Source of the DNA: Stramonita haemastoma
Lineage: Eukaryota; Mollusca; Gastropoda; Neogastropoda; Muricidae
DNA length: 64,000 nt
Reading direction: 5' to 3'
Assembly: GCA_030674155.1 (NCBI GenBank)
Contig: CM060317.1
Location: forward strand, 84,277,541 to 84,341,540
Shown: positions 1 to 19,589 of the stretch, piece after piece
Position numbering within the stretch: position 1 is the stretch's first letter
Layout: every line of letters starts with the position of its first letter
Translations under genes and position numbers: made by a program
Notes under the pieces: model-generated
The model's database searches: none
Told to the model about the DNA's origin: nothing
What the model saw: the letters and a program-made list of their open reading frames with translations, nothing else

Positions 1-214
1 TCTCTTATCTTTCTTCAATTGTCTTAGATTCTTTTAACTCTCAAGTTCATAAGTTTAACTCTTAAATTCATAATCCTTTTGTTCTTTCTTACCAACTAGC
101 AAATCTTAACAGAACAAATCACTCACCCATTCTAACTATTGTTCCCATTAACTGATTGCCAACCCAAAGACACAGAAAACAGGCAAAAGGATTGCTCTTC
201 AATGATTTGTCATG

Positions 215-665
215 GGACTAGGGATTTTACAATCAATAATGCAGTACATTGTTATATTCTGTTACTTTCCGACCTGTATCCACATCACTTGTGAATGGAA
301 GCTCAAGCTTCACTGTTGGAAGAGATGTAGCTCAAGTTCGCCTGGCAAAACAAATGGCCAGTTTTTCTGTATGTACATGTACATTTGTGAATACACCTGT
401 TCTCACCCTATACTGGCCCGATAACATCATTTTACGTTTGCTCCACGTCTTTCTTTGCCTGATGCATGTCCCTTTGGTCAGTTTATCTGCAAAAGTCACC
501 ACCATGTTCTGCCATGTTGTGAAAGTGATGCTGTCAAAGGTCCTGGTGCATGTGCACTGACTCAACAGCATGGTAAGGGGAAACAAGTGTCTGAGCAATA
601 GCAGCTCAGATGATGTTATCAATTTTCATATTTTTGTTAACAAAAATCAGATTTGGACCTATTAA
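215..665 (-). repeat. Dispersed repeat module, copy 1 of 3
   Basis: Read on the minus strand, this segment aligns by eye with about 31.74-32.44 kb and 40.05-40.85 kb on the plus strand. All three share blocks around GCAAAGAAAGACG and GATTTTTGT. This copy is the most diverged and has no long reading frame. The 31.4-33.5 kb copy lies inside an element with terminal inverted repeats, so this is probably a decayed relative of that transposon. Bases 1-214 show nothing I recognise. Confidence 0.6.
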
Positions 666-788
666 ATCCTATATCAGGTACTTGTCAATTTATCTCTGGA
701 ACAAACACTGAAAAATACAGAGGAAGCAAAGGCCTGCCATATACTTATTAACTCTCTCTCTGTCTTTCTTCCTCTCACATGTAAGCAT

Positions 789-790
<2 letters not shown>

Positions 791-863
<73 letters not shown>

Positions 864-868
864 CGCAC
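791..868. repeat. (CA)n microsatellite
   Basis: Nearly pure CA dinucleotide array lying directly against the SINE that follows it. Confidence 0.95.
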
Positions 869-1178
869 AATTTGATGACCCGGGTTCGATTCCCGTTTGA
901 GGGGATTTTTCCTCTGGAGTTAACATCAGTGCTGACTCCACTACCCCCAAAAGTCCTTCGGATGAGACTATAAAGCGAGGCCCCATGTGCAAATGCACGC
1001 AGAACATCTTACACACATGTTAAATCCTGTTCCGCTTTTCGTAAGAGTAGTCCATCATGTGTCGGTGGGAACAGATGACATATTTACAAAAACTGCATGC
1101 ACATGGGGACTAGATGCAAAAAAGTACACGAGTGCTTATTCCATTATCCTCGATATAAAAGAATTTAATAATAAAATA
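868..1178 (+). mobile_element. tRNA-derived SINE, family A (5'-truncated)
   Basis: Begins within the B-box-like GGTTCGATTCCCG, then carries the family body (CTCCACTACCCCCAAAAGTCC, AGAACATCTTACACA, GTGGGAACAGATGACA). It ends near TTATCCTCGATATAAAAGAA and an AAT-rich tail. The same body recurs at 4.4, 5.1, 10.3, 19.4, 22.8, 24.9, 38.6 and 60.3 kb. Confidence 0.8.
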
Positions 1179-1321
1179 ATAATAATAATAATTAATAATA
1201 ATAATAATAACACACACACATGCATACTGGAACGCACACAAACTCTTAACATTAATAACACAAGAACATACATACACCTGAACACATAATCGTGTGAAAC
1301 AGGATGACTCCAGACAGATAC

Positions 1322-7356
<6,035 letters not shown>

Positions 7357-7446
7357 CACTGCCTCTGCACACTGAAAACACATCGGATATGAATCACAAT
7401 GCAGCATATTTCAGAGATGAAGAAGAATGGATACAGCTTTCAAGAT

Positions 7447-7449
<3 letters not shown>

Positions 7450-7476
<27 letters not shown>
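7450..7476. repeat. Poly-T tract in intron 1
   Basis: Homopolymer T run of about 27. The rest of 7.48-8.23 kb is AT-rich intron with nothing recognisable. Confidence 0.8.
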
Positions 7477-7481
<5 letters not shown>

Positions 7482-8231
7482 CAAATGCACCTTAGCTAAA
7501 GCTTGGAAGTCAATTATATGTAGTCCACCTGACACTTCTTGCATATCTATAGGCACATGTACACATGTTTTCATGCTTTGTGGTAACGTTACATGGTAGG
7601 AGAATGACAAACACAATTTGGAGAGAAACCAACAAAACAAAAACAAACAAAAAAGATAATGTAGCACTGCACATCTCAAAAATGAAAGCAGTTTGATAAG
7701 TGAACCAGTGTTGTTCTAATATAAAGAAAAATAATCAAACAATAACATAATAAAACAGCCCAGATGCACAATTCTGTATGCCTTTTTTTGGGATCAAAAC
7801 AAGAGTTCAAAGGGCCAACAGCATCAGCTATCAAACTAAACCAAACAGAAAACAAAAACTGAGCCTGAGACACAGCCTCTGGAGCACAGAACCAAATGAA
7901 AAATAGTGTTGCCCTGAAGGACTGGGGATAAAAAATCAATTTCCTGGTAACAGAGCTAAGTAAAGCAACACTGTCTCAATAAAATATCTTCAACAGACTT
8001 CCTTTTTTCTTCTTCTTTTTTTTTTAAACACAGACATCCTATTAAAGGGCAGCAGCTGTTGTGAATGGTCTATGATTTTTAAGATGTGTTTATGTTTACA
8101 CCCTACTGTAATTTGAAACAATGCAACTTAAGACAGTATTTTATGACTGTGTGTAATTTCAACCTAATGCCATCAGTTTCTTTCAACACTCTTGTGATTG
8201 TGACTGGGATAAAATGTGTTCAAGTGTTCAT

Positions 8232-8665
8232 TAACTGCAAGTGTGAAGTAGTTTAGCAATGATGGTGAATAATGACAAATGTATGTCCACAGGCACTGAA
8301 TTTTTTTTTTTTTCATAATTTTTCAATTTAAGATAATGAAATGAGGTTTGGGTTTGATATCAAAACGGGAACAGTTAGTATCAAGTAATGAATTTTGAAT
8401 GCTGATATCAAGAAATCTAAATGTACCATTAGGGCTTTTTTTGCTTTTTTAAAATACATTTTATAACATAAGCTCAATAACTGCAAGTGGTTTAGCAACA
8501 GTGGTGATTAATCCACAGGTGCTGAATATTTTAAATGTTCTTATAATTTCTCAATTTCAGAGACTAAAAGGAGGTTTCAGTTTGATATCAGGAGAGCAAA
8601 AGTTAGTATTAAAAATAAATTCTGAATGCTGATATCAAGAAATACATACCTGCCATCAGAAAAAC
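8232..8665 (+). repeat. Diverged tandem duplication, about 200-240 bp unit
   Basis: Two copies share TAACTGCAAGTG, TTTAGCAA, CCACAGG.(A/G)CTGAAT, TTTGATATCA and GAATGCTGATATCAAGAAAT in the same order. Confidence 0.8.
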
Positions 8666-9121
8666 ATTTACAACGTTTTTAAAACTTGAACACAGAACTC
8701 ATGTATACATGTAAACAATCACCAACTACTGGCTTCAGAAAAATAACCACTTTCAAACCACTCTGCACACTAACAATACTAGTGTACTGACAATGCACAT
8801 GTTTCCACCATCCTATTCTAAACTGTTTGCTGGGTCTGATTAACAGGGGGTAATTTCTTTCGGCCTCTCTCATTATTCTGGTCTTGTCTCCACAAATTAA
8901 TGATGTAGCACATGCAACCATACATAGACAACATATGGTGCTGACAAGCCTCTACCTACACATTTCCCCCTATTGATAGTTAAAAAATTGCATTAAGTTC
9001 TTATATCCACACTACTGCTGTACTTTGTGAGGCAGATGGCACAACATATCTTTTTCTGTACACATATAATATATGTATGAGTGAGTAAAGGGCAGGAGGG
9101 GGGGGGGGGTTAAAACAAGAG

Positions 9122-9123
<2 letters not shown>

Positions 9124-9188
<65 letters not shown>

Positions 9189-9201
9189 CTGCGTGTGTGT
9201 C

Positions 9202-9259
<58 letters not shown>

Positions 9260-9263
9260 ACTC

Positions 9264-9336
<73 letters not shown>

Positions 9337-9385
9337 AACAGACAGAGACTGAGACAGAGAGACAGAGACAGACAGACAGATAGAG
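9124..9385. repeat. (TG)n - (GA)n - (CAGA)n compound microsatellite
   Basis: TG arrays to about 9258, then GA repeats, then CAGA repeats. Confidence 0.95.
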
Positions 9386-10093
9386 ACAGAGAAGAGAAAC
9401 AGAGACAGAAACAGAGCATTAACCTTTAGAAAAAAGAAAGAGGCAGAGTGAGGCAGTGTTTTGCATGGCCTGTCAGTATGTATACAGCATTTATGTCTAT
9501 AGATTGAGATGAAAGAAATAAAAATTTAGTCTGAATATGTCAAAAAAAAATTGGGTGGTAGGACGAAGGTTTAATTTTCCCCACCCAACAGAAGCTCCTC
9601 CCATGCCATTCATCCTGATCTCACAAGTCAATGCACAACGACAACCTGCTCTGCCTAAAAATAATTCTTGTTTTTTAATTTTTTTTAAAAAACCTGTTCT
9701 GCCTGCCACTGTATACACTACAACTACAAGTATTAAATCTGACATTACCACATAATTATTCCTGGCTAAAACAGGACAGTAAAAATAGACCTGCCATGAT
9801 CATTATCTTCAGTTAATTTAAACCCTAACTGAGATGACAAGTTCAAAAAATTTTTTAAAGTTTCACTGGCCTATAAATTCATGCTAAGATTTCAAGAAAT
9901 CAAACAATTCTCATGAATTGATTAAACAAGCAAAAGTTATGTTTTCTTAATTAATGTTGCAGTTCAAGTCCTATCAAAATTTTATGCTGTTTATGAGAAA
10001 TCTTGGTTTTTGCCCCCTCCCCCCTTTATGTTTACATGTGTGCTGTATATGTGCATGTGTTTATGCAAAGAGTGATGTGTTTAGGTGTGCATG

Positions 10094-10098
<5 letters not shown>

Positions 10099-10167
<69 letters not shown>

Positions 10168-10240
10168 ATGTTTGTGTGTGTGTGCATGCGTGTGTATGTG
10201 TGCATGTGTGTGTGTGTGTGTGGGGGGGGGGGGGTTGCAC
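10099..10240. repeat. (TG)n array ending in a G run
   Basis: TG repeats with CATG interruptions, then about 12 G residues near 10223. Confidence 0.95.
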
Positions 10241-10284
10241 ATGTGTGTGGTGCAGAAGTGTGGGGTTTCTTTTTAATAACCTAT

Positions 10285-10444
10285 TTTACTTCTTTAATTT
10301 TATTCTTTTATTTTGAGGACAATGAAATAAGTACTCACATGCTTTTTAACATCCAATCCCTGTGTGTATGCAGTTTTGTAAATTTTGTCATCCATTCCTA
10401 CGGCACACAATGGCCTACTCTTCCGAAAAGTAGAACAGGTTTTA

Positions 10445-10448
<4 letters not shown>
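10285..10448 (-). mobile_element. tRNA-derived SINE, family A, minus strand, truncated
   Basis: Inverted family A tail and body (TTCTTTTATTTTGAGGACAA, ATCCAATCCC, GGCCTACTCTTCCGAAAAGT), interrupted by the next TG array. Confidence 0.75.
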
Positions 10449-10527
<79 letters not shown>

Positions 10528-10529
10528 GT

Positions 10530-10563
<34 letters not shown>

Positions 10564-10625
10564 TCTGAAAGAATGGATGGATGGATGGATGGATGGATGG
10601 ATGGATGGATGGATGGATGGATGGA
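10446..10625. repeat. (TG)n then (GGAT)n microsatellites
   Basis: About 115 bases of TG-rich repeat, then roughly 12 GGAT tetranucleotides from 10573. Confidence 0.95.
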
Positions 10626-11811
10626 AAGACATACAATGCATAGGCATATGAATGCCACACCAAATTTTGGGAGAAAATGTTCTACCTCCATTACCTTTAT
10701 CACAAAGGTGAAACCAGTATGGTAAATCATACTGAATGATAAATTAATATCAATTGTAACTGTGGAAGCAGATGGGCACAACAGCTGTGCAGATTTTACA
10801 TGATGAAGCTCTATTAGTAAAATATATTTGCCTTCTCTTAGCTTCAAGACAATGCTAAAAACACAACTTGCTCTTCTTTCTTCTCTCTGAAGAGAAAATG
10901 CAAAATTTACTAGTACATGATAAACAAAATAAAATAACCCTCTCAGCATAAACCAAAGGCAAGTCTACCCAATTCTGTCACTCACTTAAAAAACTAATAC
11001 TTACAGCATCTGCCAGCCTCTTACCCCATATCAGCCTTTTCTCAAGAGCTAGTCTTGAATGCAGGAGTGAAATTACAGACTTTTGCATGTTTCTGAATAA
11101 AATTCTGTTGGCAGTTATGTTAGAGTCTGAATGTTTTGCACTGTACCGGAATTATGCCGCAAATGCATGATATGCACATGCTGAATTTATGGAAACAATA
11201 CCAAACTGACCCAGTCAATCTGGATGATCAATTTCTGTGTCTGATTTATATCATATGAGCATAGTCCTTGGAAAGACTGCAGCTGTGGTCGTGCTTTCTT
11301 CAGATGAACCTGCCTTGTGAATTTAATGACAATACCAGGACTTCATATATAAATAATAATTTAGTTAAATTACTTTTCTCTTCTTTTCTCATTCACTTTT
11401 TCATTGTTATATGTGTCTGGGAAAAAACAGTGGTATGTCCTTTCTAGCTCCTCTCGAGGGCTGTACAGTGTGGTCTGCATGGTTAAATCTCCATCCGCCA
11501 CACAATCTTCCTCACTACTTCAGGTCTCTGCATAGGCCACTGTGTGCCAGGAGTGGATGACCAAAAAACCAAACAAAAAAAACAAACCAGCATGCACACA
11601 GGTGTCATGTTTAGACACCATCCCCGAAGTTGGAACACAGTTATCTAAATGGTGGGGAGGAAAAAACAATTGCATACACAAAAAATCTCAGCGAACCTCC
11701 AACCTCTAAAGTTTTGTAAATCTTTACAAGGTTATATAGGTCATGTTAAAAAATCTGATAATCACAATAGACCAATATCTAGATCATACAAGTAGTAACT
11801 GGTTTTAGACA

Positions 11812-12062
11812 GCATGATAGCTTGGTGGTTAAGAGCACTGCACTCATGATCTGACACCCTCCCGGGTTTAAGCCAAAGTGCCATTATCTGATATGTGTAT
11901 GAAGTGAGGTTTTTTTTCTTTTTAACCCATCTTTGGGGTTGTTTTTGTTTTATCTAATATTATTAGATAAAACAAAAACAAACCCAAAAAGGGACAAAAA
12001 AAAAAAAAACTATTCATACATGTGTTACATCAGATAAGGACACTTTGGGTTTCAACTTTCAT
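11812..12062. mobile_element. tRNA-like SINE head joined to a long fold-back inverted repeat
   Basis: GATAGCTTGGTGGTTAAGAG and CCCGGGTTTAAGCC look like tRNA A and B boxes. From about 11868 the sequence folds back on itself. CCAAAGTGCCATTATCTGAT pairs with ATCAGATAAGGACACTTTGG near 12030, and the centre TTTTATCTAATATTATTAGA (about 11948-11973) is a perfect palindrome. A stem of about 90 bp is possible. Confidence 0.75.
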
Positions 12063-12997
12063 TCATGATTACATATTGATTCAAACTGGGTTTGGTTTTT
12101 TTTTGGGGGGGGGCTTTAATGTCTTCATCATGGTGTGAGTAGCTAGTGGTAGCTATACATCAAAACTGACTATATAAAGTATATTCCTGAGTGCTGTTCT
12201 CCTTGTTATCAATTATATACAAACAAAACTCTATTAAGTATCTGATTTACTGAATCAAATACAATTTCTTTGCTTTTTTTAAAGCCTTTAACTTAACAAG
12301 TCTTCTCACTCCCTTCTCTCCTTTACCAATAAGTTCCGATACTGAGATAGCTCTGCAAAAAGGAAACACCATTGTGACCTCACATTTTTAAGGGTAGCCT
12401 TGTGTAATCACTGTAATGTCACAACAGTATAAACTATTATTACAAAGTAAATCAATGTACATGCAGGAAAAAGACACTGTCAATTCATGCAAAAACATTT
12501 TCACAAACAGTCCACACATACACAGATGATGTACAGACTCAAAACAATGCCACCAATGTGAAAGGCCCACCAGCTGCTGCTATATTTAGTGACTCGCCAG
12601 CTGCCACTACGCAGCATAGCATGAATTCACTCTTTCATGTATGTATTGTATATCGTTGTTATGTTTCTGCATCAATACACATTTGCTATTCAGTTCCGTA
12701 TATTTTGTAAAGTCTGCCCAAACCTGAAAGTGAAACAGAAATTGAAAATACATTCCCGAACAGTGCCTGCTATTTGTCACAAAATGATCAACTGAGTTTT
12801 CTGTTTCACACTTGTGTGTAATGTGTATTGTGTCCATGCACATACACACTGCTTATAATTATCAACTTATAGAATGTATGTGCTGCATATTTTTATTATA
12901 ATAAATGCAGGTATACACAGATATAAAGTTATACAGTATGAGCCCATTACAGCATTAGAGAGTCATATAAAACAAAAAATTAAAATGTCTACAGTCT

Positions 12998-13049
<52 letters not shown>

Positions 13050-13639
13050 AACACTGATAACAACTAGCAAAATGAACGATGAGGACAGGAACAATTGCAA
13101 AAATGACAAGGATGATCTGATGATCATGATGATTACAACTACAACATGTGTAAAGTAAAAACAGGTGGGAAGATAATTTAACAAAGATACTTAAGAGAGA
13201 GCATTAACTAATCACAGCACAAACTCCAAGAAAAAAAAAATCTCTACACTTGACAATATTGTGAATACAATAGCAAAAAAGCATGCTTCACATGTGTACA
13301 AAACTCTGCCAAATAAAATTTGGGGGGGGGGGGGGGGTATTTATAGCTACACACATAGCATGCATGTGTGTGCACACTCAATGTTAATTATTACAAGGCA
13401 ACTAAACAAAGTGAACATATAATGTATGATGTAATGACATTGACAGTGCCTCAGAGTGGCTGGGTTAAGATGGAAACTAAGATGACAATTATAAAGATAA
13501 CAATGATGAAGACAATACCGATGATGTTTATGATAATGAGTGAAAATTATTTACAATACTAGGCACATATACAAGTAATCTAAAATTAGTAAAAGACCAT
13601 ACAGGCCTGCACACAAGGAAGTACAAATCAAAGTACCAA

Positions 13640-13696
<57 letters not shown>

Positions 13697-13731
13697 GTGT
13701 CACTCTGTGTGTGTGTGTGTGTGTGTATGTG

Positions 13732-13797
<66 letters not shown>

Positions 13798-14314
13798 GTG
13801 TGCATGTGCATGAGCATGTGTGTGTACTTTAGACTTTTGTTCTTCTAGTTCTTTGCTCTTTGGTTCTAAGATCTCCAAGGTTCACCAGTGATGAGATATT
13901 TGCTATGCCACCTATTCCTACCACTGTTGTATTGACATGTTCTGACTTCAGGATTGTCATCTTTAGATGATCTTAACAGGACACTAATGAAGTAAAGTGC
14001 AACTGTTTCAATGTTTGTGTTTTTATCACAATCAGTTGTTTTATTTAGACATCTGTTGTCTTAATTAATAAACAGTGTTAATGAATTAATTACAACAGTT
14101 TTACTGCACACAAGATTCCTTGATAAAAGTCTAAGGAAAGAACAATACACATAATGAACTCAACCACAATAAAATGCCACGGATGTCAGGAACTGCCACA
14201 CAACATTAACACACACTAACAGCACTGCTGCCTTCCATCAGTTTCTACTGCACTTACAGCCAAATTTCCCCATTTTAAGCTTTCCAGCTGACAATCTGAA
14301 ATTGTGTTACCAAA

Positions 14315-14388
<74 letters not shown>

Positions 14389-15515
14389 TGAGACCTGTTA
14401 TATTAATCTTAGTTCTTGCTTATGGACAATTGCATGTGTTCTGTAAATGATTAGAATCCAAGCATTTTGATTTGTTGCTTTACAAGTTCATCACCATAAG
14501 AATTCCATAAATTATTACCATTATGATTATCATTACTATTATATTTTGTCTAAAATTCATCATTATAATAGTTAATACACTTGCAAAAAATGTTTTTATA
14601 AACTTGCAAAATTAACTCAATCTTTAAAGAAAATACAAGCAGACAAGTAAAGACACAACACCCACGTGTCTGGCAGAGCAAATTTTTGGTTTATAATTCA
14701 AAACCTTCTTCAGGCTAAAACTAGATTGGCCAGCTCATCTTTAAAGAAAAAGGATCAATATTTATTCAGACACACTCACACAGTATTAGTATCACTGTAT
14801 CACTATCAGAAAAGAAATTATGCTGTTAGTGTTACTGTTACAGCATTTTTATATTTATAAACACAAATTATATAAACAAAGACAATACTCCCACACCACA
14901 ACCCACTACAACATAGGATACATATGGTTTACACTAACTGAGTCCACTGACCTCAGACCTCGTTAGTGACTTATTTTGTTTAGTTTTGTATGATGCATAA
15001 GAATACTAAGACACTCAAATCACTGCCAGAACAAGAAACTTTGTTGGCAGATCTATCTATATATATATTCTGTTTTCTTCTACTAGTGTTAGTATTACTG
15101 TTAATACTTTGCTTGGCTATTAATTAGCACACTGTAACAAAAATATGGTCCATTAGCAGCTTTTAATACCTGGCCATGTTGGACATTGTATTATCCAACT
15201 CCAGGTTCAACTGTTCATGATGTTTCACTTTCAGTTTCCTGTCTATGAATAAACTAAAGTCCAACACATTCATAGCTTTTACTAGTTAAAATTACACTTC
15301 AGTTATAGGATGAACGGTTACTGTGATGGGACACTACAGGTATACACTTCAGTGTGCAGCAAGGGTAGTGGATAGGTAAACCCTAAAGTACAAACAACAG
15401 GATCAGATGTTGCATTCACTGACTACAGTGTAAAATCAAAACATCAATTAGGCAAGGCCCAATCAAAACAAGCCCCAAGTACATAGTATACTTTTGCATA
15501 GGCTAGGTTGTGTGT
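12062..15515. other. Intron 1 of the CCDC186-like gene; microsatellites only
   Basis: Contains (GAT)n at 12998-13049, a G run at 13321-13337, (TG)n at 13640-13792 and 14318-14383, and a piece of the GTTCACCAGTGATGAGAT repeat family near 13880. I find no credible coding exon on either strand. Confidence 0.6.
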
Positions 15516-15519
15516 CACT

Positions 15520-15704
<185 letters not shown>

Positions 15705-15984
15705 ACTGTCAAGTATTTTCATACACCGAATCCAAGAGACAAAAATTCCCCGTCTTCTTCAGTCCTTCACTTCTTGTACATAACCATACGTGTAATCTAC
15801 TATGTGTCTGATCAAGACTATACTTTCAATTCGTTTCAGGTCCTATCAAAACACAAGTCAGTAATCCACTGATTCAAGGCAGATTTGTCATAAGACATTT
15901 TTCATCAGGAAGGCATCAATACCAAAAATTGTAAAAGAAAGCACAAGCACGCATGTAGACAATGTAATCCTAACATTTACTTAC

Positions 15985-16075
15985 AACAGGTAAAGGATGG
16001 CGATGTTATGTTTATTTTCCCTGGATAACAGACGACAGTCAGCGGAAGCAGTCTGCCAACAACACAAAATGGCGA
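15985..16075 (-). other. CCDC186: Probable 5' UTR exon 1 of the CCDC186-like gene
   Basis: In the minus sense the segment ends CCTTTACCTGTT/GTAAGTAAAT, a strong donor at 15984. It lies just downstream of promoter-like motifs. It would splice to the TTTTCAG acceptor at 7372. The 5' boundary is a guess. Confidence 0.5.
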
Positions 16076-16280
16076 TGATATCATATCACGTGACCGACTC
16101 ATAATTAAAAAGCAGTTTTAATTCAGGTATATCTGTTTTCTAAAATTATCACATACTTAAGCTTTGTATTTCTTTAATCATTATTTCGTGTTATATGTTG
16201 CTTTGCAGTCTTACAATAACATCTTTTTACCGCAATCCTACATTTTGATGAAGTATGCAATGACGTAACGGAAGACACGG
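16065..16280. promoter_or_regulatory. Candidate promoter of the CCDC186-like gene
   Basis: CAAAATGGCGATG (16067-16079) is a YY1-type initiator motif, CACGTG at 16087-16092 is an E-box, and TGACGTAACGGAAG at 16261 combines CRE-like and ETS-like sites. These are typical of TATA-less animal promoters. No expression data support it here. Confidence 0.45.
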
Positions 16281-16680
16281 TTTCATCTAAAAACACCACA
16301 TGCAAGTATATCAACATCAGAAACATATTACACATAATAAAACTATGGTCACTGAAAACTTGAAAACAGTCTGGAAATTAAATGCATAAAAGGCAACTGT
16401 TTCAATGAAACAAACAAACAAAATTTTCATTTCATATCTGAGGCTATAACAATCATACTGAATTACTTAAACTCGGAGGAGAAGATAGGGGCCTACTGAA
16501 CATCACTTTGTCAACAACAACAAAGCTGGGACACCAAGATTTAGCCTCAAGAATGGAGCAGTCTGTAATGGTTCCACTTTCTAAGCGAAGTCATCGAAGA
16601 CAGTAGCCTACCAGAAACTACAAACAATCAGCCTTATAACCCATCCAGGCAACATGATGCTCAGAACGATTCCGAATATG

Positions 16681-16807
<127 letters not shown>

Positions 16808-17034
16808 GAAGTGCTTGCAAAAGAAAACGCTTCAGGCATGAAGGGACCACAACTCAACAGATTTGTAACTGCAGGTTTAGGCCACCAGCCAGAGGGGCCC
16901 TGCACTGCTTCGTGTCACTTTAGTGGTGTTAAGTGGTACCTGTTCTGAGCTAACATATGCAGGACACTACCCACTAGGCCTAAGCCTCCTGCTGACTACA
17001 GTATTAGCGCAGTCACTGAGCCAGACTGAATGAA

Positions 17035-17210
17035 ACACCCACCCAAGGTGGTGATCATCGCAACGTCTCTCCAAAGACCTTCCCCGTGAACCTCCAACTC
17101 CAAAGAGCTTCGACACAAACTCAATACAGGCACAGAAGAATATGGAGAAATTGAAAGTAATGTCACTATGAGGCTAGAGTAACTAGCGCCACCGAATCAG
17201 CGATAGGGCC
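17035..17210 (+). repeat. Dispersed repeat family D, copy 1
   Basis: Shares ordered blocks with 57.24-57.41 kb: AAGACCTTCC/ATGACCTTCC, CACCTCCAAC/AACCTCCAAC, GGCACAGAAGA, then GTCAC.(A/T)TGA and CACC(A/G)AATCA. Likely a short non-autonomous element. Confidence 0.6.
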
Positions 17211-17504
17211 TAGGTCTATAGCATGATGATCAATGATGAGAAGGAGGGTGTAACAACCTGCTAATTACACAGCTTTGGTACTGCTTGAAAGGGCTGAACT
17301 CTATGCTTTCTATCAAAATATATCCCCAAAGAAGGAAGGTGGCAGGAGGGTTGAGACGTTCACTTGCCTACACTGGCAGCCTTCAGTCTGGACAACAATG
17401 GAATTGTGCTCTGGGTGTTAATTCTAGTACAGCGTGGGCTGTGGCTGGCCAGTCCGACACAGGAATGACAGTCCCTATAGATGAGCGCACATATGAACTC
17501 TGAT

Positions 17505-18905
17505 GTTGGTCTGTCTGCCTGGGCTGCAGCCTTTCTTCTTATTCTCCTTGCCTCATGCTGATGAGCAAAGTGTCTCCTCAAACTTGGAGACCTTTCTGCA
17601 CAGGAGTTGTCAGTTTCCCAGTTGTTCTGGTCAATACCCAGGGCTTTTAAGTCCCTTTTGTACATGTCTTTGAATCGCAGCTATGGTCTGCCTGTGGGAC
17701 GTTTTCCCTGCACATGTTCTCTATAAAGGAGGTTTTTATAGATTCATCCATCATCCATGCACACGACATGGTCAAGCCAGCGCATAAGTATGTCTCTGCT
17801 TCAGTGAATGTAGGCCTACATGCTGGTGCATCTAGCTCTTTTCAGGACAGTATTGTTTAGGACTTTGTCCTTCCAGATGATGTTCAGGATGCGTTGGAGG
17901 CAACGCATGTGAAAGGCATTGAACTTTCGCTCTTGTCGCACACGCAAAGTCCAGGACTCGCTGCCATACAGGAGGGTGCTCTGGTCAGCTTGCTGTTGTT
18001 CATGCTTTCTTTGTCAGTCTGGTCATGGTTGTTACTGCTTTGCAAATGTGCTTGTTGAGCTCTGCGGTCAACTGAGAGGGTGTCTGAGATAGTTGAGCCC
18101 AGGTGCACGAACTCATGGATGACATCCAGTTCATGGTCATAGAAGCTGGTGGCTGGGGGAGTCAACATCCTGTCCCATGACTTGTGTTTTCTTCAGGCTA
18201 GTGGTAAGCCAGAATTCTTGGCAGGCATTGGTGAAGCAAGTCATGAGCTGCCATAGGTCTTCAGCTGAGTGGATGATTACTGCTGCTTCATCTGCAAAGA
18301 GATAGTCACGCAGGCACCTCAGCTGGACTTTAGTCTTGGCACTTAGTCTGGAGAGGTTAAAAAGCTTTTTGTCTGACCTGGTTTGCAGTTAGATACCTTC
18401 AGCTGCAGGACCAAATGCTGGTTTCAGCTTCACAGTAAAAAAAAAAAAAAAATTAAGCTTCACAGTAAAGAAGATTTCAAACAGGGTGGGAGTCAGGATG
18501 CAACTATTTCACTCCACTCCGTATGTTGAAGGCAGGGCGTTGCAGACAGCACCTCTGAAGTGTTTCACACATCCATCATTCTTGGACATTTTCGGTGGGT
18601 GGTTCAGGAGAGTATCCTCCAATACACTCTGCTTTTATTTGATCACGTGTTTCGCTGGTGTCAATGTGAGGTCTGCCCTCCTTTTTTGTGTGGTGCAGTC
18701 TCTTTGCACAAAGCTTCACACTGCTGCACACCAAAGAATGGTCAGTGTCACAATCCGCGCTCTGGTAGCTGCTAGTGATCTTGATGCTGTAAAGATTGAC
18801 ACGTCTGGTGAGGATCAGGTTGAGCTGATGCCAGTGTTTGGATTATTGGTATCTGTAGGAGACTCGATGCTGAGGCTTCGTGTTGAAGAAGATATTACCT
18901 ACACA
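17505..18905 (-). pseudogene. Non-LTR retrotransposon (LINE) fossil
   Basis: In the minus sense the right part (18.48-18.90 kb) reads like the end of an endonuclease domain (CDTDHSLVCSSVKL). The left part reads like the C-terminal region of a LINE ORF2: ELDVIHEFVHLGSTISD, WLDHVVCMDD, and GKRPTGRP.LRFKDM followed by KRDLKALGIDQNNWE. Frames change repeatedly and the central polymerase is missing, so it is dead. It lies between the two divergent genes. Confidence 0.8.
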
Positions 18906-18916
18906 TAACCCATGAT

Positions 18917-19040
18917 GACAAGACAAGACAAGACAAGACAAATTCTTTTATTCGAGGATAATAGATAAGCACTCATGTGCTTTTTTACATCCAGTCCCTG
19001 CCCTTTTCAGGGATAACATCAAGATAAAAAGATACTAAAC
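18917..19040 (-). mobile_element. SINE family A tail, minus strand, with (GACAA)n
   Basis: (GACAA)n is followed by TTCTTTTATTCGAGGATAAT and ACATCCAGTCCCTGCCC. The same segment occurs inverted at 20.30-20.42 kb. Confidence 0.75.
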
Positions 19041-19309
19041 AGTAAAACTATATGCAGTACCAAACAACATAAAGGAATAAGAACATTATATATAATAAGG
19101 TAATAAAAATGCACTCATTCAGAAGACGAAAATCAGAAGTCAAATAAAATGATTTTGAATATAGATGAAAAGAGAAGCGTCAATAGATAAAGAGCAAACA
19201 AAGGAACATAATGAAATAAACAGCTTAGCAAGAAAAGTCCACCCAAACAACAATGCTCTAGCAGGCGCTGGCCATTCTTATTCATTTTTTCAGTGCCAAA
19301 CTGACCCAA

Positions 19310-19545
19310 GCAGATGGCTAAACCATGAAAGTCGATTCCCAGCCTTGCCATTTCTTCCCAGTTTGACAAGAAAATCTAGCTGAATGTCAAAAGTCCTTTG
19401 GGTGAGACTATAAACTGAAGCCCTGTCTACGAATGCATTCAAAATATCTTGGACAGGCATTACAACCCTTTTCACTTTTCAGAAAAGACTATTTCGTGCC
19501 AGTAGGAACTGATGACAAAATTTTAAAAATGTATATACACGGGCG
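19310..19545 (+). mobile_element. tRNA-derived SINE, family A, degenerate
   Basis: AGTCGATTCCCAG, then AAAAGTCCTTTGGGTGAGAC, AAAATATCTTGGACA, CACTTTTCAGAAAAGACTA and GGAACTGATGACAAAATTT, in family order. Confidence 0.65.
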
Positions 19546-19589
19546 TCAGGTTGGAATGTGGCTGGTAGGGAAAAATCAGTTGCATACGC

